Assembly (NCBI RefSeq): GCF_000718635.1
Contig: NZ_JOBF01000003.1
Location: forward strand, 248,001-312,000
Direction of reading: 5' to 3'
DNA from: Streptomyces varsoviensis
GTDB taxonomy: Bacteria; Actinomycetota; Actinomycetes; Streptomycetales; Streptomycetaceae
DNA length: 64,000 bases
Shown here: positions 8,719 to 16,752 of the stretch, in pieces
How positions within the stretch are numbered: the stretch's first letter is position 1
Layout: each line of letters starts with the position of its first letter
Notes under the pieces: model-generated
Seen by the model: the letters and a program-made list of their open reading frames with translations, nothing else
What the model was told of the DNA's origin: nothing
The model's database searches: none
Program-made: the position numbers and the translations under genes

Positions 8719-9258
8719 ATTGTCCCCGTCTCGGTCGCGATCGGCGCGATGTCCCTCGGCCTCTCACCCAAGCTGATCGCGCGCTTCGGCTCCCGTGCCG
8801 TACTCCTTCCCGGCCTCGCATCGATCACGACAGGTCTCGCGGCGCTCGGGCGCGTACCGGCGAATGGGGGCTACTTCGCAGACGTCCTGCCCGCGCTGCT
8901 GCCACTCGGCATCGGGTTCGGACTCGCGATGCCGGCGCTGGCCACACTCGCGATGTCAGGGGCCACACCTCAGGACTCGGGGCTCGCCTCCGGCATGTTC
9001 AACACCATGCAGCAGATCGGCAGCGCCTTCGGGCTCGCGATCCTCAGCACACTCGCCGCCTCGCATACGGATGCCCTCCTGGGCGACGGGGAGAGCACCG
9101 CTTCGGCGCTCACGAGTGGCTACCAGCTTGCCTTCCGCGTCGGCTCGGGCTTCGTCGCCATCGCCCTGCTCCTCGCCGCCATCGCGCTACGGTCCCCCGC
9201 CACAGCACGACGTACGGCGAACGGAAAGGAACCGGCCGCCGAGAACGCCACTCACTGA
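8719..9258 (+). pseudogene. MFS (DHA2-type) transporter, C-terminal fragment
   Basis: From about 8719 the frame encodes the final five to six helices of a drug:H+ antiporter. They include IVPVSVAIGAMSLGLSPKL, GSRAVLLPGLASITTGLAAL and LATLAMSGATPQDSGLASGM with the conserved SGMFNTMQQIGSAFG. Around 300 N-terminal residues are missing. The open frame continues upstream to 8554, but that part is antisense to the HxlR remnant and has no family match. HxlR regulators commonly sit divergently beside the pump or reductase they control, so this pair looks like one module joined by an internal deletion. Confidence 0.8.
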
Positions 9259-9290
9259 CCAGGCGGCGACATCGTCCCAATCGGCCGGGC

Positions 9291-9473
9291 CGGAAATCCT
9301 CCTTCAGCAGCGGCGACGGCAACACCACGTGCCTCGAAGTCGCCAAGGGCGGCACCGGCTCCGTCCACCTCCGCGAGAGCGACGACCCCGGCGTCGTACT
9401 CAGCACGTCCAAGCCCGCCGTGCAGACACTGCTCGGCTGGGCGAAAGGGCCGACGGCGACGGGACGGCGGTAG
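9291..9473 (+). pseudogene. DUF397-domain protein remnant lacking a start
   Basis: An open frame encodes KSSFSSGDGNTTCLEVA, SVHLRESDDPGVVLSTS and a final helix, then stops at TAG 9471-9473. This matches DUF397, short proteins that accompany XRE-type regulators in Streptomyces, with the conserved SS-S and CLEVA/RES-D motifs. No ATG, GTG or TTG exists in frame between the upstream MFS stop and the domain, and no XRE gene is adjacent. It is therefore treated as a decayed fragment. Confidence 0.7.
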
Positions 9474-9607
9474 CGGGGCGGGGCCGCCCCCGCGACCGCA
9501 TGGCCGGTCCGGCTGCCCCCGGTGGTGCCCTCGCGGTCCTGCCCGACCCCGGCATGCTGAAGGAAAATCTCGTTCTGATCTCCATCCACCATCGAGGGGA
9601 ACCACCC

Positions 9608-10966
9608 ATGCGCGCGCAGGACAACGGCAAGGAGCGGGACCGCGGGAACGGCCCGGCAGTGCCCCGGTCCCGGCCGGTGCAGGCGCCCGAGTGGATGGCC
9701 GGGGTCCGCTCGCTCCAGCGGCTGGCCGGAAACGCGGCCGTCTCGCGCGCGGTGGACGAGGCTCGGCATCGACACGGGCCGGGGTGCGGGCACGGGCAGC
9801 GGCTGGGGGAACGGCCCCTCGGAGTCCCCGCCACGGCAGCCGAGCACGTACAGCGCGCCGCCGCGACACGCGCCGGGCACGTACAGCGGGCGCCAGGGGG
9901 CGCTCCGGCGGCCGCGCCGCAACCGCAGGTCGGGCTGCCGCCGGACCTCAACGCGGCGCTCGGCAAGGAGGTCCCGGACTACTGGAACGACCTCCAGTGG
10001 ACCGACAGCGGACAGGGTTACCACACGGCCTCCCTGCCTCGCGATCACCGCGTGTGGAAGGCCATCGAGAGCTACGCCCAGCTCTCCCAGGAACGCGCGC
10101 CCGTCACCGCGCCGAAGGGTGAGGCGACCCGGATGGCGGAGTCGAAGAAGCGGCTCGCGGACCCGGCGATCACCGACGAGCAGCGCGCGTCGCACACGCG
10201 TCGGCTCCAGGAGGGGAAGCCCGGCGGCCCGCCGCCGCCCAGCAGCGCGCACATGGACATCGTGGAGATCGTGGTCTGCGCCAACCCCACGCTGTGGGAG
10301 AAGTACGCGACCAACCGGCAGCTCTACCACCAGTCGCTGGTCTCGGTCGACAAGCAGGGACTCAAAGCCTCGGGCAAGGACCGCAGCGAGCGGGTCCCCT
10401 GGTCCACCGGGCGCCGGCCCGACCTCGGCGGTGCGGCGTCGACCTCGCGCCAACCCGGCTACCAGCGCCCCGGCCAGTCGCCGTCGGACGTGCCCCAGGG
10501 CGCCGGGGAGGGCTTCTTCTGGCACGGCACCAGTACCAACATCATGGACCTGATCGACAAGAACGGGCCGGCGCCCGAGCTGGGCCGGAACAAGGGCACC
10601 AAGGACAAGCCCCAGTACGGCGTGCTGGGCCAGGGCACGTACGTCGCCGACAACTCCTCCAAGGCGCAGACGTACTTCGCCTGCCCCCAGTGCGAGGACC
10701 CCGAGTGCACGGACGCGTCGCATCCTCCCCGGCAGTTGATGCTGATGCGCGGCCTCCTGGGCTCACCCGACTTCGCGCACCTCGGGCACAACAGGCGGGC
10801 CGAGGACCACAAGACGATGAAGGACGGTCGCACGTCGGTGATGAGCCCCGGCATCAAGAAGAACCCGGCCCGGCTCGGCGCGACAGGTACCAACGAATTC
10901 CTCATCAAGGACAAGGCGTTGCTCTACCCGGAGATCCGCGTCCACTACCGGCGGTCCGCGCGGTGA
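9608..10966 (+). CDS. PARP-type ADP-ribosyltransferase with LQRxAGNAAV N-terminal motif, putative toxin/effector
   Basis: The protein has 452 aa and starts at ATG 9608 behind GAGGGG. Residues 36-45 are LQRLAGNAAV, a motif that from family knowledge recurs at the N-terminus of actinobacterial DUF4157 and contractile-injection-associated toxins. Two HVQR-type echoes follow at about residues 78-95. The ART domain opens with VEIVVCANPTLWEKYA (about residues 218-233), like the NPxLWxxY strand of PARP10/14-type enzymes. The catalytic triad is complete: H306 in FFWHGTS, Y345 in GTYVADNSSKAQTYF and E430 in TNEFLI, followed by YPEIRVHY. A CPQCEDPEC insertion lies after the tyrosine. There is no signal peptide, immunity candidate or injection-machine gene nearby. 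It follows three decayed genes. Confidence 0.8.
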   Translation: MRAQDNGKERDRGNGPAVPRSRPVQAPEWMAGVRSLQRLAGNAAVSRAVDEARHRHGPGCGHGQRLGERPLGVPATAAEHVQRAAATRAGHVQRAPGGAPAAAPQPQVGLPPDLNAALGKEVPDYWNDLQWTDSGQGYHTASLPRDHRVWKAIESYAQLSQERAPVTAPKGEATRMAESKKRLADPAITDEQRASHTRRLQEGKPGGPPPPSSAHMDIVEIVVCANPTLWEKYATNRQLYHQSLVSVDKQGLKASGKDRSERVPWSTGRRPDLGGAASTSRQPGYQRPGQSPSDVPQGAGEGFFWHGTSTNIMDLIDKNGPAPELGRNKGTKDKPQYGVLGQGTYVADNSSKAQTYFACPQCEDPECTDASHPPRQLMLMRGLLGSPDFAHLGHNRRAEDHKTMKDGRTSVMSPGIKKNPARLGATGTNEFLIKDKALLYPEIRVHYRRSAR

Positions 10967-11071
10967 TAGCACAGCAAGGCCGCCCCGGGACGGGAAGCCC
11001 CGGAGCCCTGTCGTCCAACTCCCTTGCGGTCAGGCTGGTTTGAGCCGTTCACCACGGGCCACTCGGGGTCT

Positions 11072-11365
11072 ATGTCCAAACACCTTCGTCAGGGGAGCAA
11101 TGGCGCGGCGACGGCCGTGACCGTGGTCGCGGATGTGACGGCGTTGATCCTCGGTCTGTGGATTGTGTTCTACGTGCTCGACGCGAACCGGGCGAATGAC
11201 CTGGTCAGCTTTGTGCATGATGCCGCTCGCTGGCTGGCGGGATGGTCGTACGACCTCTTCACGATGCGTACGGACTGGCTGCGGACGCTGCTCAACTTCG
11301 GGCTGCCCGCGGTGATCTACCTGGTCGTCGGGCACGCGGTCGCGGCGCGGATTCGGCGCGTTTAG
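11072..11365 (+). CDS. Small membrane protein of unknown function
   Basis: The protein has 97 aa and is predicted from ATG 11072. Two hydrophobic segments are visible: TAVTVVADVTALILGLWIVF (residues about 14-33) and LLNFGLPAVIYLVVGHAVAA near the C-terminus. The middle is amphipathic with many Trp residues and the tail is basic (RIRRV). It resembles small conserved actinobacterial membrane proteins, but no named domain is recognised. The ribosome site is weak. It is convergent with the prenyltransferase-like gene. Confidence 0.55.
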   Translation: MSKHLRQGSNGAATAVTVVADVTALILGLWIVFYVLDANRANDLVSFVHDAARWLAGWSYDLFTMRTDWLRTLLNFGLPAVIYLVVGHAVAARIRRV

Positions 11366-11418
11366 GCGGGGCTCGGCGCCCCTGGAGGCGCGCCCGCCAC
11401 GCGCCCCGGGCCCCGGCC

Positions 11419-12501
11419 TCAGCAGCAGTCCGGTGTCAGCCCCGTCGGCAGGCGGTCGCCGCTGAACACCGCCGTCGTCGCCTCGTCGCCGCCGAGGGCG
11501 GCCACGGCCAGGAGGAGGGAGGCCGCGGTCCAGGTGGTGCGCTCTTCGGGCCAGATGGCGGCGTCGTCGTAGACGTAGCCGGTCCAGTAGAGGCCGTCGG
11601 GGGCGCGGAGGTGGGGCTGGATCCATTGGAGGATCTGGACGGCGCGGTCGGATTCGCCCATGGCCCAGAGGGCGAGGGCCAGTTCGCAGCTCTCGCCGCC
11701 GGTGACCCAGGGGTTGGGGAGGACGCAGCGGACGCCGAGGCCGGGGACGACGAAGCGGTCCCAGTCGGACTCAATACGGGCCTTGGCCGCGGGGCCGGTG
11801 AGGGCGCCGCCGAGGATCGGGTAGTACCAGTCCATGGAGTAGCGGCTCTTGTCGAGGAACCGTTCCGGGTGGCGGCGGATCGCGTGGGCCAGCAGGCCGA
11901 GCGCCAACTCCCAGTCGGGCTGCGGCTCTTCGCGGTGTTCGGCGATGGCCAGGGCGCAGCGCAGCGCCTGGTGGATGGAGGAGGAGCCGGTGAGCAGGGC
12001 GTCCGCCACCGGAGCGCCGTCGTCCTCGCGCTTCCAGCCGATCTGGCCGCCGGGCCGCTGGAGGGCCAGTACGAACTCGACGGCCGCGAAGACCACCGGC
12101 CACATCCGGTCGAGGAAGGTGTCGTCGCCGGTGGCGAGGTAGTGGTGCCAGACGCCCACCGCCACGTACGCGACGAAGTTCGTCTCCCGGCCCCGGTCCG
12201 CCGGTTCCGCGGTGTTCACGCCGCCCGGCTCGTCCGTATAGGCCGCGTACCAGGAGCCGTCCAGGTTCTGGTGGTCCGCCAGCCACCGGTACGCCGCCTC
12301 CGCGCGCTCGTGTTCGCCGGCCGCGTCGAGCGCCATCGCGACCTCGACATGGTCCCAGGGGTCCAGGTGGTGGCCGCGGAACCACGGGATCGCGCCGTCC
12401 GCGCGTTGGACGGCGGCGATGCCCGCCACGGTGCGGGCGGCTTCCGCGGCGGTGAGGACCCCGGCGAGTTCGAGGCGTTCGGTCCGTTCCGGCGACGTCA
12501 T
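11419..12501 (-). CDS. Prenyltransferase/terpenoid-cyclase-fold protein (alpha/alpha-barrel)
   Basis: The protein has 360 aa; ATG 12501 overlaps the end of the upstream methyltransferase gene by 4 bases. Repeated helical-pair motifs with aromatic and Gly-Ser turns are seen: GIAAVQRADGAIPWFRG, WLADHQNLDGSWYA, WTGYVYDD and ALQRPGGQIGW. They form an alpha/alpha toroid like squalene cyclases, prenyltransferase beta subunits and some glycosidases. Streptomyces orthologues are routinely labelled 'prenyltransferase', but the DxDD or zinc ligands of a cyclase or prenyltransferase are not obvious, so it could be a glycan-active enzyme. It is co-transcribed with a methyltransferase and near a GT4, which points to synthesis of a methylated glycoconjugate. 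Confidence 0.7.
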   Translation of the reverse strand: MTSPERTERLELAGVLTAAEAARTVAGIAAVQRADGAIPWFRGHHLDPWDHVEVAMALDAAGEHERAEAAYRWLADHQNLDGSWYAAYTDEPGGVNTAEPADRGRETNFVAYVAVGVWHHYLATGDDTFLDRMWPVVFAAVEFVLALQRPGGQIGWKREDDGAPVADALLTGSSSIHQALRCALAIAEHREEPQPDWELALGLLAHAIRRHPERFLDKSRYSMDWYYPILGGALTGPAAKARIESDWDRFVVPGLGVRCVLPNPWVTGGESCELALALWAMGESDRAVQILQWIQPHLRAPDGLYWTGYVYDDAAIWPEERTTWTAASLLLAVAALGGDEATTAVFSGDRLPTGLTPDCC

Positions 12502-13361
12502 TCGGCGGCCGCCGCGGCCGACGCGGGACGGTGCGACAGGTCCGACAGGTGCGGCGAGGACTGCGATGCGCGTGACGACTGCGATGCGCGTGACGACTGT
12601 GATGCGGACGATGGGTGCGATTCGTGCGACGGCCGCGTCGGCTCCGGCAGGTGCGGCTTGGTCGCGTACGCCACGAAGCTCTTCCCGATCAGCGGGTTCA
12701 GCGCCTGCTCCGCGACCCGCGTGGCCAGCGGCTTCTTCATGATGTCCCAGACCAACAGCCGGTGGTACGCCCGTACCGGCAGCGCCTTGTCGTTGTCGAC
12801 GCCGAACGCGCACTTCAGCCACCAGTACGGGCTGTGCAGACCATGCGCGTGATGGGTGCCGTACGGCTTGAGGCCGGCCTCGCGCATCCTGGCGAGCAGT
12901 TCCTCGCCGCGGTAGATGCGGATGTGGCCGCCCTCCACCTCGTGGTACGCGTCGCTCAGCGCCCAGCAGACCTTCTCCGGCCCGTACCGAGGCACGGTGA
13001 CCGCGATCCGGCCGCCGGGCCGCAGCACCCGGACCATCTCGGCGAGCACGCCCTTGTCGTCCGGGATGTGCTCCATGACCTCGGAGATGATCACGACGTC
13101 GAAGCTGTCGTCGGGGAACGGCAGCGCGAGCGCGTCGCCCTCCATCGCGGTCGCGGTCGCGCCCTCGGGGGCCTCGCCCGCCTCCTTCATCGCGGCGAAC
13201 CACTTGGCGACTTCGCGGATCTCCTCGCCGTTGCGGTCGAGGGCCACCACCCGGGCGCCGCGCCGGTAGCACTCGAAGGCGTGCCGCCCGGCGCCGCAGC
13301 CCAGGTCGAGGACGCGATCGCCGGCGGCGAGCGGGAAGCGGGAGAAATCGACGGTCAGCAC
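12498..13361 (-). CDS. Class I SAM-dependent methyltransferase with Ser-rich tail
   Basis: The protein has 287 aa. The SAM fold is clear: RVLDLGCGAGRHAFE (motif I, about residues 16-30), VALDRN (motif II), VVIISEVMEHIPDD and VRVLRPGGRIAVTVPRYGPE, characteristic of Methyltransf_11. A large middle insertion, YHEVEGGHIRIYRGEELL, occurs in lipid- or glycolipid-active relatives. The last ~45 residues are a low-complexity tail with QSSRASQSSRASQSS repeats. It overlaps the downstream prenyltransferase-like gene by 4 bases. Mycobacterial Rv0224c/Rv0225 likewise pair a methyltransferase with a glycosyltransferase; that parallel is from memory. Confidence 0.85.
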   Translation of the reverse strand: MLTVDFSRFPLAAGDRVLDLGCGAGRHAFECYRRGARVVALDRNGEEIREVAKWFAAMKEAGEAPEGATATAMEGDALALPFPDDSFDVVIISEVMEHIPDDKGVLAEMVRVLRPGGRIAVTVPRYGPEKVCWALSDAYHEVEGGHIRIYRGEELLARMREAGLKPYGTHHAHGLHSPYWWLKCAFGVDNDKALPVRAYHRLLVWDIMKKPLATRVAEQALNPLIGKSFVAYATKPHLPEPTRPSHESHPSSASQSSRASQSSRASQSSPHLSDLSHRPASAAAAAE

Positions 13362-13405
13362 GGGGGTCTGCCTTCTGTCTCGGGCGGGCTGTCTATGGCG
13401 GGCCG

Positions 13406-13490
13406 GCTCGGGGGCTCGGACGGCTCGGGGGCTCGGACGGTTCAGATCGCTCGGATAGCTCGGGTGACTCGGATGGCTGGGGTGGCTCGG
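13406..13490. repeat. Degenerate GCTCGGA octamer repeats
   Basis: About eight imperfect copies of GCTCGGA(C/T)G-like words lie between the GT4 and methyltransferase genes of the same strand. They resemble the repeats in the Ser-rich tail of the methyltransferase gene, suggesting slippage-prone sequence. No other function is evident. Confidence 0.6.
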
Positions 13491-13538
13491 AGGGGAGGGC
13501 CCGCTACGGGGGCGGGCCGCGGAAAGCCGGGCCGGGCG

Positions 13539-14882
13539 TCAGCCCCGCCCCCGTCTCAGCGGCGCGGCGGCCGACCGCCGGTGGTCGGCCATCGCGGCGC
13601 GGTAGCGCTCGACCGTGCCGAGAGCCGCCTGTTTCCACGTGAAGCGGGCCAGTACGCGCTCCCGCCCCGCGGCCCCGAGCCGGCGCCGCAGCTCGGCGTC
13701 GCCCAGCAAGCGGCCGAGTCCGGCGGCGAGCGCCTGCGCGTCGCCGGGCGGTACGGCCAGGCAGCTCACGCCGTCGGGGCCGGCGACCTCGGGGATCGCG
13801 CCGCCCGTGGTGGCGACCAGCGGGGTGCCGGTGGCCATGGCCTCGGCAGCGGGCAGCGAGAAGCCCTCGTAGAGGGAGGGCACGCAGGCGATCTGCGCGG
13901 AGCGCATGAGGTCCACGAGTTCGGGGTCGCTGATGCCCTTCACGAATTCCACGGCGTCGCCCAGCCCGTACCGCTCGATGGCGGTGGCCACGGGGCCGTC
14001 CTCGGCGCGCTTGCCGACGACGACCAGGTGCGCCTCGGGGTATTCGGTACGGGCCTTCGCCAGCGCCTCCACGAGGTGGACGAGGCCCTTGAGGGGGACG
14101 TCCGCGCTGGAGGTGGTGACGATGCGGCCGGGGATCTCGGGTACGGCCGGGTCCGGGGAGAAGAGGCCGGTGTCGGCGCCGATGTGGACGACGTGCACCC
14201 GGTCCTCGCGTACGCCGAGGTGGTCGACGATCTCCTGGCGGGAGGAGCCGGAGACGGTGAGGACGCTCGGCAGCCGCCGGGCCACGCGCTTCTGCATGCG
14301 GGTGAAGCCGTACCAGCGGCGGACGGAGGCGCGGCGGCGCCAGTCGGGGGCGGCGTCGAGGTCGAGCCGGCGGTCGACGGTGATGGGGTGGTGGACGGTG
14401 GTGACCAGGGGGAACCCGGCGCGTTCCAGGCCGAGCAGCCCGTAGCCGAGGGTCTGGTTGTCGTGGACGACGTCGAATTCGCCGGGCCGGGCGGCCAGGT
14501 GGCGGCGGGCCCGCAGGGAGAAGGTGAGCGGTTCGGGGAAGCCGCCGGTCCACATGGTGGCGACTTCGAGGGCGTCGATCCAGTCGCGGTACTCGCCGCG
14601 GCCCGGGGTGCGGAAGGGGTCGGGCTGGCGGTACAGGTCGAGGCTGGGCAGCTCGGTGAGGGTGACGCCCTCGCCGGGGTCGAGTACCGGGTAGGGCTGG
14701 GCGCCGATGACTTCGACGCGGTGGCCGAGGCGGGCGAGTTCGCGGGAGAGGTGGCGTACGTACACGCCTTGGCCGCCGCAGTACGGGTTGCCCTTGTAGG
14801 TGAGCAGCGCGATGCGCAGCGGCCCGTCCTCGTCCCCGCCCAGGAGGCGAGGCGCAGCCGCCTCTGTGGCCTCAGCGGTCAC
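13539..14882 (-). CDS. GT4-family glycosyltransferase
   Basis: The protein has 447 aa. GTG 14882 is preferred because AAGGGG lies 6 bases upstream. The N-terminal Rossmann domain begins LRIALLTYKGNPYCGGQGVY with the Gly-rich acceptor loop. The C-terminal nucleotide-sugar domain carries HIGADTGLF, IVTTSSADVPLKGL, VVVGKRAEDG and the E-x7-E signature in YEGFSLPAAEAMATGTPLVA. The retaining GT-B fold is certain. The operon partners suggest transfer of a hexose, for instance mannose, to a lipid or polyprenyl acceptor, which is inference. It is transcribed divergently from the KstR-type regulator. Confidence 0.88.
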   Translation of the reverse strand: MTAEATEAAAPRLLGGDEDGPLRIALLTYKGNPYCGGQGVYVRHLSRELARLGHRVEVIGAQPYPVLDPGEGVTLTELPSLDLYRQPDPFRTPGRGEYRDWIDALEVATMWTGGFPEPLTFSLRARRHLAARPGEFDVVHDNQTLGYGLLGLERAGFPLVTTVHHPITVDRRLDLDAAPDWRRRASVRRWYGFTRMQKRVARRLPSVLTVSGSSRQEIVDHLGVREDRVHVVHIGADTGLFSPDPAVPEIPGRIVTTSSADVPLKGLVHLVEALAKARTEYPEAHLVVVGKRAEDGPVATAIERYGLGDAVEFVKGISDPELVDLMRSAQIACVPSLYEGFSLPAAEAMATGTPLVATTGGAIPEVAGPDGVSCLAVPPGDAQALAAGLGRLLGDAELRRRLGAAGRERVLARFTWKQAALGTVERYRAAMADHRRSAAAPLRRGRG

Positions 14883-14935
14883 TCTCGGCCCCCTTCTCAC
14901 GCAGTTCAGCCGGAGCGTAACCGGTAGCGCTAATC

Positions 14936-14949
14936 TAGAACAAGTTTCA
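14936..14949. promoter_or_regulatory. KstR-type operator (TnnAACnnGTTnnA)
   Basis: The 14-mer TAGAACAAGTTTCA matches the published KstR consensus TnnAACnnGTTnnA at every fixed position. It lies in the divergent region between the GT4 gene and the KstR-like gene. Position and match suggest autoregulation, as known for mycobacterial KstR. Confidence 0.65.
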
Positions 14950-15110
14950 GACTTGATCGTTCAAGAGGCTCCGAATCTACCGGCCCGACCCGGCCCGCAA
15001 AGGGCCGGAACGGGTGATTCGCGCCACGGCCCGGGCCCTGCCATGCTGTGGGCCCATCCGGGGCGCGGCAAGACCGCCGGGTGGGCACCAGGGACCAGGG
15101 AATGGGACAT

Positions 15111-15743
15111 ATGACGACAGAGACCAAGTCGGCCATCGCCTCCACCCCGCCCCTGACCGAGCGTCAGGAGGCGCGCCGGCGGCGCATCCTGCTCGCCAGC
15201 GCGGAGCTGGCCGGCCGCGGCGGCTTCGACGCCGTGCAGATGCGGGAGGTCGCCGAGGCGGCCGGGGTCGCGCTCGGCACCCTCTACCGCTACTTCCCCT
15301 CCAAGATCCACCTGCTGGTCGCCACCATGCAGGACCAGCTCCAGCGGATGCACGAGACGCTGCGCAAGCGCCCCCCGACCGACGAGGCGCCGGCCGCCCG
15401 CGTCGCGCAGACGCTGATGCGGGCCTTCCGCGCCATGCAGCGCGAACCGCACCTCGCCGACGCCATGGTGCGCGCCCTCACCTTCGCCGACCGGTCGGTG
15501 AGCCCCGAGGTCGACACCGTCTCCCGGCTGACCACGGCGATCATCCTGGACGCCATGGGGCTGACGGGGCCGGCCACCCCCGAGCAGCTCTCGGCGGTCC
15601 GCGTCATCGAGCACACCTGGCACTCGGCGCTGATCACGTGGCTGTCGGGGCGGGCCTCGATCGCCCAGGTGAAGATCGACATCGAGATGGTCTGCCGCCT
15701 CATCGACCTCACGGGGTCCCAGGACGACGCCCCGGCCACGTAA
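15111..15743 (+). CDS. kstR: KstR-type TetR-family repressor
   Basis: The protein has 210 aa. The start is ATG 15111. Residues about 15-75 form the TetR DNA-binding domain: RRRRILLASAELAGRGGFDA, VQMREVAEAAGVALGTLYRYFPSKIHLLV. That recognition helix is nearly the same as in KstR of mycobacteria and rhodococci. The C-terminal ligand domain keeps AFRAMQREPHLADAMVRAL and ITWLSGRAS. KstR represses sterol-catabolic genes and releases DNA on binding a steroid-CoA thioester. Its likely targets here are its own promoter and the CYP125 promoter, where matching sites occur; related palindromes lie before the thiolase, aldehyde dehydrogenase and MBL genes. Confidence 0.82.
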   Translation: MTTETKSAIASTPPLTERQEARRRRILLASAELAGRGGFDAVQMREVAEAAGVALGTLYRYFPSKIHLLVATMQDQLQRMHETLRKRPPTDEAPAARVAQTLMRAFRAMQREPHLADAMVRALTFADRSVSPEVDTVSRLTTAIILDAMGLTGPATPEQLSAVRVIEHTWHSALITWLSGRASIAQVKIDIEMVCRLIDLTGSQDDAPAT

Positions 15744-16140
15744 GGCGCTCGGGCCGCGCCGGTCGCTTGGGCCGCTTGGGCCGCTTACGTCGTTTGGGTT
15801 TCCCAAGCCTGTTTGGGCCGCTTAGGTCGCCCAACGCCACGCAGGTCGACCGAGCCCGCTCGGGCCTCTCAGGTCACTCGCGCCCCCTCAAACCACTCGG
15901 GCCTCCCAAACCGCTGAGCACCCATGGCGGCCTCCGACGGCCCCCGGCGGCCTCCTGGGGCCTTCGAGGGGCCGCGACGAACGTAACTGGTAGCGAGCGG
16001 GGCGCACGCGGCTGGTTCAGTGCGCCCCCGCGCCCCCTATTGGCCAATTCTGCGTATCCGGGACGCCGGGGGATACCGGTAGGAATATGTAGCCACGCGT
16101 CCAACCGATGCGACCAGCGCAGAGGGTCTGGGGGGAGAAC
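15744..16140. other. Intergenic region with GGGCCGCTT repeats
   Basis: About 400 bases between the KstR-like gene and ramR. From 15761 to 15826 there are several imperfect TTGGGCCGCT direct repeats. The part around 16040-16110 is less GC-rich and should contain the ramR promoter. No supported gene is present. Confidence 0.45.
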
Positions 16141-16752
16141 GTGATCCGGGTACTGCTGGTACACGACACCTATCTGCTGCGCACCGCGCTCGCGGCGCTG
16201 GTGGGCAGGGAAACGGACATCGAGGTCTCCTCGACGGCGTGGCACGGCGCCGTCGGCAAGGCCCGTGCCGTGCGCCCGCATGTCTGCGTGGTGGACATGG
16301 ACAGCCCCGAGGCCGGCGGTCCCCGCGGGGTGGGGCTGCTCAGCGAGGACTGCTGCGACGAGGAAGGAGGCCCCTCGCTGCTCGCCCTCGCGACGGCGGG
16401 CAGACCCGGCCCGCTGCGCCGCGCGTTCGAGGCGCGAGCGCTCGGGTACGTGAGCAAAAACGCTTCCCCGGGGCGGCTCATCGAGTCGATCCGCCGGGTC
16501 GCCAAGGGCGAACGCTGCGTCGACGAATCCCTCGGCTTCGGCTTCCTCCAAGCGGCCGAGATCCCGCTCACACCAAGGGAGTTAGCGGTCCTCTCGCTCG
16601 CCGCCGAGGGCGCTTCCATCAGCGAGATCGCCTGCAGCCTGCACCTCTCGAAGGGGACGGTGCGCAACTACATGGCCGCCATAACCCGCAAGACAGGGGC
16701 CCGCAACCGCGTCGACGCGATCCGCATCTCGCGCGGGGCGGGCTGGCTATGA
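16141..16752 (+). CDS. ramR: RamR-type LuxR/NarL-family response regulator of the SapB locus
   Basis: The protein has 203 aa. GTG 16141 is chosen because GGGGGGAGA lies immediately upstream. The receiver domain (residues 2-115) retains the acceptor aspartate D52 in VVDMDSP and the KNASPGRL loop, but the segment after D52 is long and acidic. A LuxR-type HTH (about residues 138-203) carries LTPRELAVLSLAAEGASISEIA. A TTA codon encodes L148 (16582-16584), so translation should need the bldA tRNA. No kinase gene is adjacent, as for orphan RamR/AmfR regulators. It is convergent with ramB, and its expected target is the ramC promoter. Confidence 0.85.
   Translation: MIRVLLVHDTYLLRTALAALVGRETDIEVSSTAWHGAVGKARAVRPHVCVVDMDSPEAGGPRGVGLLSEDCCDEEGGPSLLALATAGRPGPLRRAFEARALGYVSKNASPGRLIESIRRVAKGERCVDESLGFGFLQAAEIPLTPRELAVLSLAAEGASISEIACSLHLSKGTVRNYMAAITRKTGARNRVDAIRISRGAGWL

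Noticed and set aside
8554..9258. Continuous plus-strand frame that would fuse an extra N-terminus to the MFS fragment
   Set aside because: The first 55 codons are the antisense of the HxlR remnant and match no protein; treated as a chance open frame across a deletion joint.
9608..10966. Contractile injection system locus around the PARP gene
   Set aside because: No sheath, tube, baseplate, AAA or DUF4157 gene is in the window; only the leader motif hints at such a system.
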